This document shows positions 19,060-27,562 of a stretch of 38,633 nt of DNA, in pieces. Location of the stretch: assembly GCA_016201265.1 (NCBI GenBank), contig JACQDD010000232.1, forward strand, positions 1 to 38,633, in the 5' to 3' direction. The notes under the pieces are model-generated. The model had not been told where the DNA came from, made no database searches, and worked only from the letters and a program-made list of their open reading frames with translations. This DNA comes from Terriglobales bacterium (GTDB lineage Bacteria; Acidobacteriota; Terriglobia; Terriglobales; Acidobacteriaceae). The position numbers and the translations under genes are program-made. Positions within the stretch are counted from its first letter, which is position 1, and each line of letters opens with the position of its first letter.

Positions 19060-20412
19060 ATGGAAAAACCACCACGCAGTTTCTGGCAAATCTGGAACAT
19101 GAGTTTCGGCTTTCTCGGCATTCAATTCGGATGGGGATTACAGATGGCCAACATGAGCGCCATCTACGAATATCTGGGCGCGCGGGCCGATCAGATTCCG
19201 ATCCTGTGGTTGGCGGCTCCGCTCACCGGGCTCATCGTGCAACCGATCATCGGCCACGCCAGCGACCGCACCTGGGGACCGCTGGGCCGCCGCCGTCCTT
19301 ACTTTCTGGCCGGAGCCATCCTGAGCTCGCTGGCCCTGATCATCATGCCGCGCTGCTCCGCCCTCTGGATGGCGGCCGGCTTGTTGTGGGTCCTCGACGC
19401 TTCCATCAACATCAGCATGGAGCCGTTTCGCGCCTTCGTCGCCGACCTGCTTCCCGAATCGCAGCGCACGCGCGGCTTTGCCATGCAGAGCCTGTTCATT
19501 GGCCTCGGCGCGGTGGTCGCCTCCGCACTTCCCTGGTTGCTGACCAACGTCTTCCACTTCACCAGCGTGACCGGGGCAGGCAAGATTCCCTTCACCGTCA
19601 AGCTGTCGTTCGAACTCGGAGCCATCGCGTTTTTTGGCGCTGTGCTGTGGACGATCCTCACCACCAAAGAGTATCCACCGGAGAACCTCGCCGAATTCCA
19701 AAAGATGAAGTCGGAACACCGTGGCATCGCTGCCAGCGCGCGCGAGATTCTCAGTTCCATCCGCCAGATGCCGCGCACCATGCGCCAACTGGCCTGGGTC
19801 CAGATCTGCACCTGGCTGGGTCTGTTCTGTATGTGGCTTTATTTTCCGGTGGCGGTAGCGCGCAATGTCTTCGGCGCCGCCGACACCAACTCTCCTCTTT
19901 ACTCCGCCGGCGTCGAATGGGGCGGCATCTGTTTCGGCATGTATTCGGCGGTGTGCTTCGGATTTTCTTTCCTGCTGCCGGCTTTGGCGCGCCAGTTCGG
20001 ACGCAAGGCAACCCATAGCCTCTGCCTCATCTGCGGCGGCCTGGGCCTGCTTTCTGTCGCCGTCGTCCACAGCAAGTATCTGCTCCTGCTCTCGATGACC
20101 GGAGTCGGTATCGCCTGGGCCAGCACGCTGTCCATGCCCTATTCCATCCTCGCCGGTTCCCTGCCCTCCGGCAAAACCGGCGTGTACATGGGCATCTTTA
20201 ACTTTTTCATTGTGATTCCGGAGATCACGGCCTCGCTCCTGTTCGGCTGGGTGATGTCCCACCTGCTGAACAACAACCGGCTAGCCGCTGTGGTGGCCGG
20301 AGGAGTTTTTCTCATGCTGGCCGCGGCCTTAACGCAACGTGTGGAGGATACGCGCGACGTGCGGCACCCAAGCGGCGTGGCCACTGCACAACCGGCTCCG
20401 GCAAAACCTTGA
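19060..20412 (+). CDS. MFS sugar transporter, probably maltose/maltodextrin
   Basis: This 450-residue inner-membrane protein has about 12 hydrophobic helices. Its MFS marks include the loop between helices 2 and 3 with [21 protein letters not shown], very like the GPH/SLC45-type sugar transporters. The fourth helix [21 protein letters not shown] also matches that group. The ATG at 19060 has GGAAAG just upstream; the frame stays open further back into malQ, but that part reads as malQ shadow. Substrate is inferred from its place between malQ and an exported GH13 enzyme: it would import short alpha-glucans released in the periplasm. Confidence 0.9.
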   Translation: MEKPPRSFWQIWNMSFGFLGIQFGWGLQMANMSAIYEYLGARADQIPILWLAAPLTGLIVQPIIGHASDRTWGPLGRRRPYFLAGAILSSLALIIMPRCSALWMAAGLLWVLDASINISMEPFRAFVADLLPESQRTRGFAMQSLFIGLGAVVASALPWLLTNVFHFTSVTGAGKIPFTVKLSFELGAIAFFGAVLWTILTTKEYPPENLAEFQKMKSEHRGIAASAREILSSIRQMPRTMRQLAWVQICTWLGLFCMWLYFPVAVARNVFGAADTNSPLYSAGVEWGGICFGMYSAVCFGFSFLLPALARQFGRKATHSLCLICGGLGLLSVAVVHSKYLLLLSMTGVGIAWASTLSMPYSILAGSLPSGKTGVYMGIFNFFIVIPEITASLLFGWVMSHLLNNNRLAAVVAGGVFLMLAAALTQRVEDTRDVRHPSGVATAQPAPAKP

Positions 20413-20436
20413 TTTCGATGGGAGACTGATTTGCCC

Positions 20437-22302
20437 ATGAGAAGCCTTCGAACTCGCGCTCTGCTGGTTTTATGCTTTCTTTCGATCTTTGTGCTTTGTC
20501 TTGCAGCGTGGCCGCAGCCCGCGGTCTCGCCCGCCGCTCCCCTCGTCCGCAAGATCGAGCCCCCCAACTGGTGGACGAACTTCACGCCCGGCCTCACTCT
20601 GCTTCTGACCGGCGACAACCTCACCGGCACGCGCGTCACGACCACGACGAAGCAGCTCTCTGTGCTGGGCAGCGAGGCCTCCGCCAACGGACACTATCTC
20701 TTCGTCCGCCTGAAGCTCGACCGTTCCCTGCGACCCGGCACAGCGAAGTTCGACCTGCGTACTCCCTCTGGTTCGACAACGGTTGAGTTACCGCTCTCGG
20801 CACGTGCCGACGCCCGCGGCCGTTTCCAAGGCTTCTCCCGCGACGACGTCATCTACCTGATCATGCCCGACCGCTTTGCCGACGGCGATCCCTCCAACGA
20901 TCAGCCAACCGGCTCCACCGGCACCTACGACCGCAGCCAGCCCAAGGCTTACCACGGAGGCGATCTGCGCGGCGTTCGGCAGCACCTTGCTTACCTGCAC
21001 GACCTTGGCGTCACCACGCTCTGGCTCACGCCGGTCTGGAAGAACACCGACTCCGACTATCACGGCTACCACGTGGTGGATTTCTTCGCGCTCGACGATC
21101 ACATGGGCGCGCTCGCCGAGTATCAGGGCCTGGTCGCCGACGCCCACAAACTGGGCATGAAGGTCCTGATGGACTACGTCGCCAATCACACCGGGCCCAA
21201 TCACGTCTGGGCGAACGATCCGCCCACGCCCACCTGGCTGCACGGCACCCCCGCGCACCATCTCGATCCGGCCTACACATTCGCCGGACTGGTGGACCCG
21301 CACGCTTCGCCGCGTCAGTCTCGCGCCACGCTTGAGGGCTGGTTCGCGGGCAGGCTCCCCGACATCAACCCCGACGATCCCAAGCTGAGCACATATCTCG
21401 CGCAGAATGCCCTCTGGTGGGCGGAGTCAGCCCAACTCGACGGCTTTCGCCTCGACACTTTCCCTTACTCCTCGCGCCACTTCTGGAGTGGCTGGCACGA
21501 CCGCCTCCGCCAAATCTATCCGCACCTCAACAGCGTGGGCGAAGTTTGGGACACCGATCCGTCCATCACGTCGTTTTTCGAAGGCGACCGCAAACAGTTC
21601 GACGGCCTCGATTCCAACCTGCCGACAGTGTTCGACTTCCCCCTCTGCTTCGCCCTGCGCGATTCGATCGTCAAAGGCCAACCCATGGGGAAGATCGTCG
21701 AGGTCCTCCGCCACGACTCGCTGTACGCGCACCCCGAAATGCTGGTCACCTTCTTCGGAAACCACGACACCCGGCGATTCCTCAGTGAAGAAGGCAGTAA
21801 CGCTGCCAAGCTGAAGGCGGCATTTTCGCTGCTGCTCACCCTACGCGGCGTCCCACAAATCTATTCCGGAGACGAGATCGGAATGCCGGGCGGCGACGAT
21901 CCCGACAACCGCCACGACTTCCCCGGTGGCTTTCCCGGCGATCCGCGCGATGCTTTCACGCCCGGCGGCCGCACGCCCGAACAGCAGGACGTTTTCGCGC
22001 ACGTGCAATCCCTGCTGGCCTTGCGCAAAGCGCATCCCGCCTTGCGCGACGGAAGGCAATGGCACATCGGCTGGGATGACACCTACTACGCCTTCCTGCG
22101 CGAACAGCCGGAAGAAAAGCTGCTCGTCGTGTACAACAATTCTCCCGCTTCCCGCGAACTGGCGATTCCGCTTGCCGATACGCCCTTGCAGGGGGCGCAA
22201 CAGCTCCAGTTGCTTTTCGGCACTGCGGCTGCAGCCATGGCCGGGGACGAAGTGCGCGTCACCCTGGCCTCCCGGGCGCTCGCGGTGTTCGGCGTGCGCT
22301 GA
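20437..22302 (+). CDS. Exported GH13 alpha-amylase family enzyme, neopullulanase/cyclomaltodextrinase-like
   Basis: This is a ~621-residue enzyme. A signal peptide covers about residues 1-27, so it works in the periplasm. An N-terminal Ig-like domain (about 35-130, VRKIEPPNWW) precedes the catalytic barrel, which opens IYLIMPDRFADGDPSND. The catalytic residues are nucleophile D340 (DGFRLDTFPY), acid E369 (VGEVWDTDP) and D444 (FFGNHDTRRF), and the barrel carries MDYVANHTG. The architecture matches neopullulanase/SusA-like enzymes cutting maltodextrins or cyclodextrins. The start is uncertain: TTG 20431 has better spacing to GGAGA than ATG 20437. It closes the operon with malQ and the MFS transporter. 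Confidence 0.95.
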   Translation: MRSLRTRALLVLCFLSIFVLCLAAWPQPAVSPAAPLVRKIEPPNWWTNFTPGLTLLLTGDNLTGTRVTTTTKQLSVLGSEASANGHYLFVRLKLDRSLRPGTAKFDLRTPSGSTTVELPLSARADARGRFQGFSRDDVIYLIMPDRFADGDPSNDQPTGSTGTYDRSQPKAYHGGDLRGVRQHLAYLHDLGVTTLWLTPVWKNTDSDYHGYHVVDFFALDDHMGALAEYQGLVADAHKLGMKVLMDYVANHTGPNHVWANDPPTPTWLHGTPAHHLDPAYTFAGLVDPHASPRQSRATLEGWFAGRLPDINPDDPKLSTYLAQNALWWAESAQLDGFRLDTFPYSSRHFWSGWHDRLRQIYPHLNSVGEVWDTDPSITSFFEGDRKQFDGLDSNLPTVFDFPLCFALRDSIVKGQPMGKIVEVLRHDSLYAHPEMLVTFFGNHDTRRFLSEEGSNAAKLKAAFSLLLTLRGVPQIYSGDEIGMPGGDDPDNRHDFPGGFPGDPRDAFTPGGRTPEQQDVFAHVQSLLALRKAHPALRDGRQWHIGWDDTYYAFLREQPEEKLLVVYNNSPASRELAIPLADTPLQGAQQLQLLFGTAAAAMAGDEVRVTLASRALAVFGVR

Positions 22303-22399
22303 TTGGAGCGCCCGGCTTTTCTCTGTGGCTTTTTTGTGGCCCTTGTTGTTTTCTTTGCTCCCGCCAAGTACGCCTTCACGTGGCTTCATCACCCGTCTC

Positions 22400-22415
22400 T
22401 GTGACCTGGGACACA
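22400..22415. promoter_or_regulatory. CRP/FNR-type site upstream of respiratory module 1
   Basis: TGTGACCTGGGACACA is a near-palindrome that fits the TGTGA-N6-TCACA consensus of the CRP/FNR superfamily with one mismatch. It lies 70 bp before the cytochrome start codon and closely resembles the site at 26621-26634. Confidence 0.5.
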
Positions 22416-22484
22416 ACCGTTCCGTGACCACGCGCACAGCAGTTTGGACACCCGCTCCTGTATTCCTGCTGTGAGGTGCCGATC

Positions 22485-22924
22485 ATGAATGTCTTCTTAA
22501 AAGATGCAGGGCACCTTTTCCGGTTGGCCGCCGTCTTCGTGGTCGGCTTCCTGCTGTTTCTTGTGATCCGCGGGTTCCTGGTCCCGCGAAGCTTTGGACA
22601 GTATGGACACTACCGCGGCGATGCCATGAGCGAAATGGCTGCCCGGCCGGTCAACTTCGCCGGGAAAAGAAGAAGGACGGCAAGCATGCGCGCGTCAACT
22701 GCGAGGCCTGTCACGGCCCCCTGGCCAAGCACGCCGATGACCCAGCCTCGGTCAAGCCCGAGAAACTCGACACCGCGGTGCTTTGTGTCCGCTGTCATGA
22801 GGCGAACGCCGCCAAGCCGAAAGGCTTTCCGCAGGTGGCTTCCGCCGACCACTCCACCGGTCTTGCCTGTGACACCTGCCACCAGCCGCACAGCCCGGCC
22901 ATCACTGCGGGAGGTGCGAAGTGA
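22485..22924 (+). pseudogene. Membrane-anchored multihaem cytochrome c, frameshifted with lost haem site
   Basis: The first frame (ATG 22485, after GAGGTG) encodes an N-terminal membrane anchor (LAAVFVVGFLLFLVIRGFLV) and runs to ARPVNFAG near 22664. From there the sense continues in a different frame, EKKKDGKHARVN, which carries three haem sites: CEACH, CVRCH and CDTCH. It ends at TGA 22922-22924, overlapping the next start by 4 bp. Family members normally have another CxxCH just before the lysine run, so about 40 bp including haem 1 seem deleted. The intact version would be the cytochrome partner of the ferredoxin and NrfD genes, as in CbcSTU/Nrf-type complexes. It is either a real decay event or a sequence error. 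Confidence 0.8.
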
Positions 22925-23652
22925 ACCTCACCCGGCGTCACCTTCTGATTCTGTTGCCGACGGCCGCCGTCGCCTGGAAATACATCTTGGCCGGAACCCC
23001 GGAGTCCTCCCCCAATTACACGATGGCGAGCCATTGGTGGAGCATGCTCATCGACATCCCCAAATGCATCGGCTGCGGCAACTGCGTCCGCGCCTGTCAG
23101 GCGGAAAACGACGTGCCCGACGGCTACTTCCGCACCTGGGTGGAACGCTACCACGTGACGGAGTGGGATCTGGAAAATCCCAAAGTGGACTCGCCCGACG
23201 GCGGCAAGAAGGGATTTCCTCCTGCGCTGGAAGAAGGAGGAAAGAACTTCTTCGTGCCCAAGCTCTGCAACCACTGTGTGGACTCGCCGTGCACGCAGGT
23301 ATGTCCCGTCGGGGCAACATTTATCAGTCCGGACGGCGTGGTGCTGGTGGACCAGAAATATTGTCTTGGTTGCCGCTATTGTGTGCAGGCCTGCCCTTAT
23401 GGATGCCGCTTTATCAACCCCAAGACCGAAACCGCGGAAAAGTGCACCTTGTGCTACCACCGCATCACGAAAGGACTCACGACGGCGTGTTGTGAATCGT
23501 GCCCGACCGGCGCGCGGCAACTGGCGGACCTCAAGAACCCCAAAGACCCGATTCACGAGTTCCTGAAAACGCACAGCGTGCAGATCCTGAAGCCGCACAT
23601 GGCTACGGGTGCGAAGGTTTTCTACAACGAGTTGGATGGTTCGGTGCGATAA
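22921..23652 (+). CDS. Four-cluster ferredoxin subunit, NrfC/DmsB type
   Basis: This 243-residue electron-transfer protein carries Cys sets for four [4Fe-4S] clusters: CIGCGNCVRAC (C49-C59), CNHCVDSPCTQVCP, CLGCRYCVQACP and CTLCYHRIT...CCESCP. The N-terminus MNLTRRHLLILLPTAAVAW resembles a twin-arginine signal, placing it on the periplasmic side. It starts at GTG, overlapping the cytochrome stop by 4 bp (GTGA), so the two are coupled. With the NrfD-type gene 17 bp downstream it should pass electrons between quinol and the cytochrome. No molybdopterin catalytic subunit is nearby. Confidence 0.94.
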   Translation: MNLTRRHLLILLPTAAVAWKYILAGTPESSPNYTMASHWWSMLIDIPKCIGCGNCVRACQAENDVPDGYFRTWVERYHVTEWDLENPKVDSPDGGKKGFPPALEEGGKNFFVPKLCNHCVDSPCTQVCPVGATFISPDGVVLVDQKYCLGCRYCVQACPYGCRFINPKTETAEKCTLCYHRITKGLTTACCESCPTGARQLADLKNPKDPIHEFLKTHSVQILKPHMATGAKVFYNELDGSVR

Positions 23653-23669
23653 GGAGACTGGTAACGGTT

Positions 23670-24857
23670 ATGCCCGGCGTCGAAGGCTTCATGTATCCGA
23701 ACGAAATCGAGCTCCAGTGGAGCGTGTTGATCGTCCTCTACCCGTTCCTCACCGGACTAGTGGCCGGCGCATTTATTCTGGCCTCGCTGGAACGTGTTTT
23801 CCGGGTGCAGGCGGTGAAACCCACCTACCGGCTCGCGCTGCTGACGGCCTTGTCTTTCCTGCTGGTCGCGCCTCTGCCCTTGCAGCTGCACCTGGGACAC
23901 CCGGAGCGGTCGTACGAGATGTACCTGACGCCGCACACCTCCTCGGCCATGGCCATGTTCGGTTTCGTGTACCTGTGGTATCTGATGGCCGTCCTGGTGC
24001 TCGAAATCTGGCTCGACTACCGGCGTGACATCGTCGTGATGTCCCAGACCACGACCGGCTGGAAGCGCTGGGTTTATCGGGTCATGACGCTGGGCTCCAG
24101 CAACATCAGCGAGCACGCCCTGGCCATCGATGAACGGGTCGGCTACCTGATCACGGTCATCGGCATTCCTTCCGCCTTCCTGCTACATGGGTATGTCGGG
24201 TTCATTTTCGGCTCGATCAAGGCGAATCCGTGGTGGTCCACCCCCCTGATGCCGGTGGTGTTTCTGTTCTCCGCCATGGTCTCGGGGATTGCCACGGTGA
24301 TGCTGTTGTACATGCTGATCACGTGGGTTCGCGGGCAGAAGATTGACATGCCCTGCGTGGACACAGTCGCGCGCTACCTGTTCTACACCTTCATCATTGA
24401 CTTCAGCCTGGAAATGCTGGACTTGATCCACCGCATCTACGAGTCGGACGAGTCCTTCCGCAGCCTTGATTTCATGGTGCATACCAAGCTCTACCTTTCG
24501 CACATCGTGGTCCAGATTGTGCTGGGCACGGTCGCTCCGATCGCGCTCCTGGCTTTGACCCAGGTGCTGGAACTGACAGAAGCGGACCGCAAACGCATCT
24601 ACGTGCTGGCCGGATGCCTGACCATGGTCGGCATCTTTGCTATGCGCTGGAACGTCGTCATCGGGGGCCAGCTGTTTTCCAAGAGTTTTCTGGGGTACAC
24701 GACGTACAAGATGGGCCTGGGCGCGCGGGAGGGACTGCTAATGGCCATTGTGCTGACAGGTCTCCCCTTCGTGATTCTGGGGGTACTGGTGAAACTCCTG
24801 CCCCCCTGGCCGGAGACAGATTCGGGTTCGGCTCCCGACGCCACACCCGCGTACTAG
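23670..24857 (+). CDS. NrfD/polysulphide-reductase-type membrane subunit
   Basis: This 395-residue protein has about nine or ten membrane helices and is the quinone-reacting anchor of the module. Family features are the opening LQWSVLIVLYPFLTGLVAGAFILASLERVF, the phrase PLPLQLHLGHPERSYEMYLTPHTSSAMAMFG and, late in the protein, FAMRWNVVIGGQLFSKSF. ATG 23670 gives a start directly before this conserved part; AAGGAG lies at 23651-23656, a rather long 13 bp away. The longer open frame upstream is a shadow of the ferredoxin gene. Cluster order cytochrome-ferredoxin-NrfD matches Cbc4-type (CbcSTU) and Nrf-type quinol-cytochrome c systems. Confidence 0.94.
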   Translation: MPGVEGFMYPNEIELQWSVLIVLYPFLTGLVAGAFILASLERVFRVQAVKPTYRLALLTALSFLLVAPLPLQLHLGHPERSYEMYLTPHTSSAMAMFGFVYLWYLMAVLVLEIWLDYRRDIVVMSQTTTGWKRWVYRVMTLGSSNISEHALAIDERVGYLITVIGIPSAFLLHGYVGFIFGSIKANPWWSTPLMPVVFLFSAMVSGIATVMLLYMLITWVRGQKIDMPCVDTVARYLFYTFIIDFSLEMLDLIHRIYESDESFRSLDFMVHTKLYLSHIVVQIVLGTVAPIALLALTQVLELTEADRKRIYVLAGCLTMVGIFAMRWNVVIGGQLFSKSFLGYTTYKMGLGAREGLLMAIVLTGLPFVILGVLVKLLPPWPETDSGSAPDATPAY

Positions 24858-24895
24858 GTCCAGCCGGCGTTCGCAAGCCAAAGCGGGTAGAGACT

Positions 24896-26596
24896 ATGGA
24901 CGATCTTCTCGACGCTTTAGCGCGGCTTACCGCACGCCTGGAGAACCTGGAGCGCCGAGTCTCCGCCCTGGAACACTCCTCCGAAACAGCCGACTCCCTC
25001 CCGGTACAACCGATCAGCCCCGCTGTGACCGATTCTGCCGCTCCAGTGGACACTCTCGCACAGGACAGCGGAGTATTTCCTGTTGTTGGTAAGGCCATGC
25101 TCGGAATTGCCGGCGCCTACCTGTTGCGAGCGGTGGCTGAATCAGGTTCATTCCCGAAATTGGCGGTCGTGGCGCTTGCGCTCGCTTACGCGGCGATGTG
25201 GCTGGTATGGGCGGCGCGGGTCTCGCCCGACGCCCAGTTTGCGAGCACCGCGTACGCGGCCACGTCGGCATTCATCCTCGCTCCCATGCTCTGGGAACTC
25301 ACGCTGGTCTTCAAGGTTCTATCCACCTCCGTGACTGCCAGCGTGTTGGTCGCTTTCGTGGTCGCCGCGTCCGCTCTCGCCTGGAAACGCAACCTGGCAT
25401 CGGTCACCTGGGTGGCGAACGCCACCGCGGCCTTCACCGCCCTCGCATTATTGCTCGCCACGCACGATCTGGTGCCGTTCATTACGGCGCTTCTTGTTAT
25501 CGCCCTGGTCAGCGAGTCCGCGGCCTGTCGTAATCACTGGCTCAGCCTAAGGCCCCTCGTGGCGGTGGTTGCGGACTTGGCGATTTGCATTTTGGCTTAC
25601 ATCTACTCCCGCCCGGAAAGTGCCCGTTCCGAGTACCCGGCCGTCGAGACACGCGTCTTGCTGGCTCTGGTTTCCATTCTGTTCCTGATTTATGGAGCGA
25701 GCGCCGCCTTCCGCACGATCCGGCTCCACCAGCGGATCACTGTCTTCGAGATCGGCCAGACCTTCATCGCGTTCCTGCTGGCTGTGTTCAGCGTGCTTCA
25801 TTTCGGGCCCAGCGGCAGCGCGGAGGTGTTGGGGGCCCTGTGTCTGCTCCTCTCGGCCGGGTGTTACGCGGCGGCGTTCTCAAGCTTTGACCGCATCCCG
25901 CAACAGCGCAACTACCACGTGTACGGCACGTGGAGCGCAGCTCTCTTCCTGGCCGGCGGCTTCTTGTGTTTTTCGCCGCTGCCGCTGGCGTTGTGCCTGA
26001 GCATGGCTGCGCTGGTGGCCACTTTTCTGGGCGTTCGGGTGGCTCGCCTGACGCTGGAGTTCCACGGCCTGGTGTATCTCTCGGCGGCAGCATTCGCATC
26101 CGGCCTGCTCGACTATGCCGGCCGCGCCCTGGGCGGAACCTTCCCCACGGCGCCTGGCTGGATGGTTTGGATCGTAGCCGCCTCCGCAATTCTCTGCTAT
26201 GCAATCGGAGCGGGGTTCCGCGGAGACCGGTGGAACCAGCGGCTTCTTCAGTTGCTCTCAGCCACTCTGGCAGTGAGCGCCGTCGCGACTTTCCTCGTCT
26301 CTGCCCTGGTGTGGCTGGCGGAGTCGGGCATGACTCCCGCCTTTCACCATGTCGCCGTGATCCGCACGCTGATCACCTGTGCCCTCGCGCTCGCGCTCGC
26401 CTTCAGCGGCTCGCGCTGGCAGCGCATCGAACTGGTCTGGATCGCCTACGGCACGCTGGCGTTGGTCACGGTGAAGTTGCTGTTCGAGGACTTGCGTCAT
26501 GGCCATCCCGGATCGATCGCCATTTCCATCTTCCTTTATGCCGTGGCGTTGATTATTCTTCCTCGCATGACGCGGCTGGGCCGGCGGCGAACGTGA
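24896..26596 (+). CDS. Polytopic membrane protein with N-terminal coiled coil (DUF2339-like)
   Basis: This is a 566-residue protein. A short coiled coil (MDDLLDALARLTARLENLERRVSALE) is followed by a Pro/Ser linker and then about 14-16 hydrophobic helices with few charges. The first helix region VVGKAMLGIAGAYLLRAVAESG recalls DUF2339 proteins. No catalytic or transport motif is visible. The ATG at 24896 starts the coiled coil; the open frame further upstream belongs to the NrfD gene in another frame. It is 38 bp downstream of the NrfD gene, so probably in the same transcript. Its function in respiration is not known. Confidence 0.82.
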   Translation: MDDLLDALARLTARLENLERRVSALEHSSETADSLPVQPISPAVTDSAAPVDTLAQDSGVFPVVGKAMLGIAGAYLLRAVAESGSFPKLAVVALALAYAAMWLVWAARVSPDAQFASTAYAATSAFILAPMLWELTLVFKVLSTSVTASVLVAFVVAASALAWKRNLASVTWVANATAAFTALALLLATHDLVPFITALLVIALVSESAACRNHWLSLRPLVAVVADLAICILAYIYSRPESARSEYPAVETRVLLALVSILFLIYGASAAFRTIRLHQRITVFEIGQTFIAFLLAVFSVLHFGPSGSAEVLGALCLLLSAGCYAAAFSSFDRIPQQRNYHVYGTWSAALFLAGGFLCFSPLPLALCLSMAALVATFLGVRVARLTLEFHGLVYLSAAAFASGLLDYAGRALGGTFPTAPGWMVWIVAASAILCYAIGAGFRGDRWNQRLLQLLSATLAVSAVATFLVSALVWLAESGMTPAFHHVAVIRTLITCALALALAFSGSRWQRIELVWIAYGTLALVTVKLLFEDLRHGHPGSIAISIFLYAVALIILPRMTRLGRRRT

Positions 26597-26620
26597 TCCA
26601 CGTTGGCTCTTTGCCGGTTT

Positions 26621-26634
26621 GTGATCTGGATCAC
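26621..26634. promoter_or_regulatory. CRP/FNR-type site upstream of respiratory module 2
   Basis: GTGATCTGGATCAC is a palindrome with only the central TG/GG imperfect, close to the CRP consensus TGTGATCTAGATCACA and related to FNR-type boxes. It is about 100 bp before the cytochrome c start codon. A possible promoter (TTGCGG at 26679-26684, 16 bp, TAAATT at 26701-26706) lies between them. Confidence 0.65.
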
Positions 26635-26736
26635 TGACAGTAGTGCGCACATGCCCGAAAGTCAAAGGTTCTGTTCGCTTGCGGTGTTAGAACGGGTGCG
26701 TAAATTACGGCCCGAGAAAAACAGTACGGAGACTCC

Positions 26737-27063
26737 ATGACCAAGAAGTTAGCGTTGCTCGCCTTCGTTCTCTTCCTCCTCGCTCTTACCCCTGCCTTGT
26801 CCTCGGCGCAGGACGCCGCCACCACCTTCAAGGGCAAGTGCGCCATGTGTCACGGCCCCGATGGCAGCGGCAAGACCGCCATGGGAGAAAAGTTCAACAT
26901 CCGTGACCTGCGATCCGCCGACGTACAGAAGCAAACCGATGCCGAACTCGTCCAGATCGTTACCAAAGGCAAGAACAAGATGCCGCCCTACGACGGCAAG
27001 CTCACCAAAGAGCAGATCGACCAGCTGGTCGCCTATGTAAGGGAGCTTGGCAAAAAGAAGTAG
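26737..27063 (+). CDS. Monohaem cytochrome c, class I
   Basis: This is a 108-residue periplasmic electron carrier. A signal peptide covers residues 1-24 (ending SSA-Q). The haem site is CAMCH (C35, C38, H39) and the likely sixth ligand is M82 in NKMPPYDG. The short length and the C-terminal helix KEQIDQLVAYVRELGKK fit a class I, c5/c6-like cytochrome. The ATG follows CGGAGACTCC, a fair ribosome site. It opens module 2, whose other genes encode a Rieske protein, cytochrome b and a nine-haem cytochrome, so it probably carries electrons from that complex to a terminal oxidase. Confidence 0.93.
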   Translation: MTKKLALLAFVLFLLALTPALSSAQDAATTFKGKCAMCHGPDGSGKTAMGEKFNIRDLRSADVQKQTDAELVQIVTKGKNKMPPYDGKLTKEQIDQLVAYVRELGKKK

Positions 27064-27097
27064 GTCGTGCTATCAAATCAGGGCTGAGAGAGCCGCA

Positions 27098-27559
27098 ATG
27101 GAAAACCATACCGGAGCCGGAGTGAAGCCCGGACGCCGCCGCTTCGTCGAAGGGTTGCTTGGGGGCGGGCTGTTCGCGTCTGCCGTTTCCTTCCTCTACC
27201 CCGTGCTGCGCTACATCGTTCCTCCCACGGTCGCCGATTTGGGAGGCGACGAGGTGGTGGCTGCAAAACTTGGGGAAATGAAACCCAACAGCTCGAAGAT
27301 TTTCCGCTTCGGCAGCCACCCGGGTCTGCTTCTTCTCACCGCAGATGGCGAATATCGCGCCATGTCGGCAACCTGCACCCACCTGAGCTGCACGGTGCAA
27401 TACCGCAACGACCTCCACCAGGTCTGGTGCGCCTGCCACAACGGGCTCTACGACCTGGGCGGCCGCAACCTCTCCGGGCCTCCGCCGCGCCCTCTGGAAG
27501 CCTTCCAGGTACACCTGCGCGGCGACGAAGTTGTGGTCAGCCGGAAGCGGGAGGCCTGA
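27098..27559 (+). CDS. Rieske [2Fe-2S] protein of a cytochrome bc/b6f-type complex
   Basis: This is a 153-residue protein. The N-terminus PGRRRFVEGLLGGGLFASAVSFLYPVL combines a twin-arginine-like motif with a single membrane anchor. The cluster motifs are CTHLSC (C93, H95, C98) and CACHNG (C111, C113, H114), giving two Cys and two His ligands plus the disulphide. The usual Ser and Tyr environment that tunes potential is partly present (LSC, GLYD). ATG 27098 is the start directly before the anchor. The cytochrome b gene begins 4 bp after its stop, so the two are coupled. Confidence 0.95.
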   Translation: MENHTGAGVKPGRRRFVEGLLGGGLFASAVSFLYPVLRYIVPPTVADLGGDEVVAAKLGEMKPNSSKIFRFGSHPGLLLLTADGEYRAMSATCTHLSCTVQYRNDLHQVWCACHNGLYDLGGRNLSGPPPRPLEAFQVHLRGDEVVVSRKREA

Positions 27560-27562
27560 CGC

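Noticed and set aside
22485-22924. Programmed ribosomal frameshift on the A-rich stretch AAAAGAAGAAG
   Set aside because: Slippage could join the frames, but it would not restore the missing haem motif. A deletion explains both facts.
23499-23669. N-terminal extension of the NrfD-type gene
   Set aside because: The frame is open upstream, but it overlaps the ferredoxin gene in another frame and reads as Arg/Pro-rich shadow. The same reasoning rejects the extension of the 24896 gene back to 24614.
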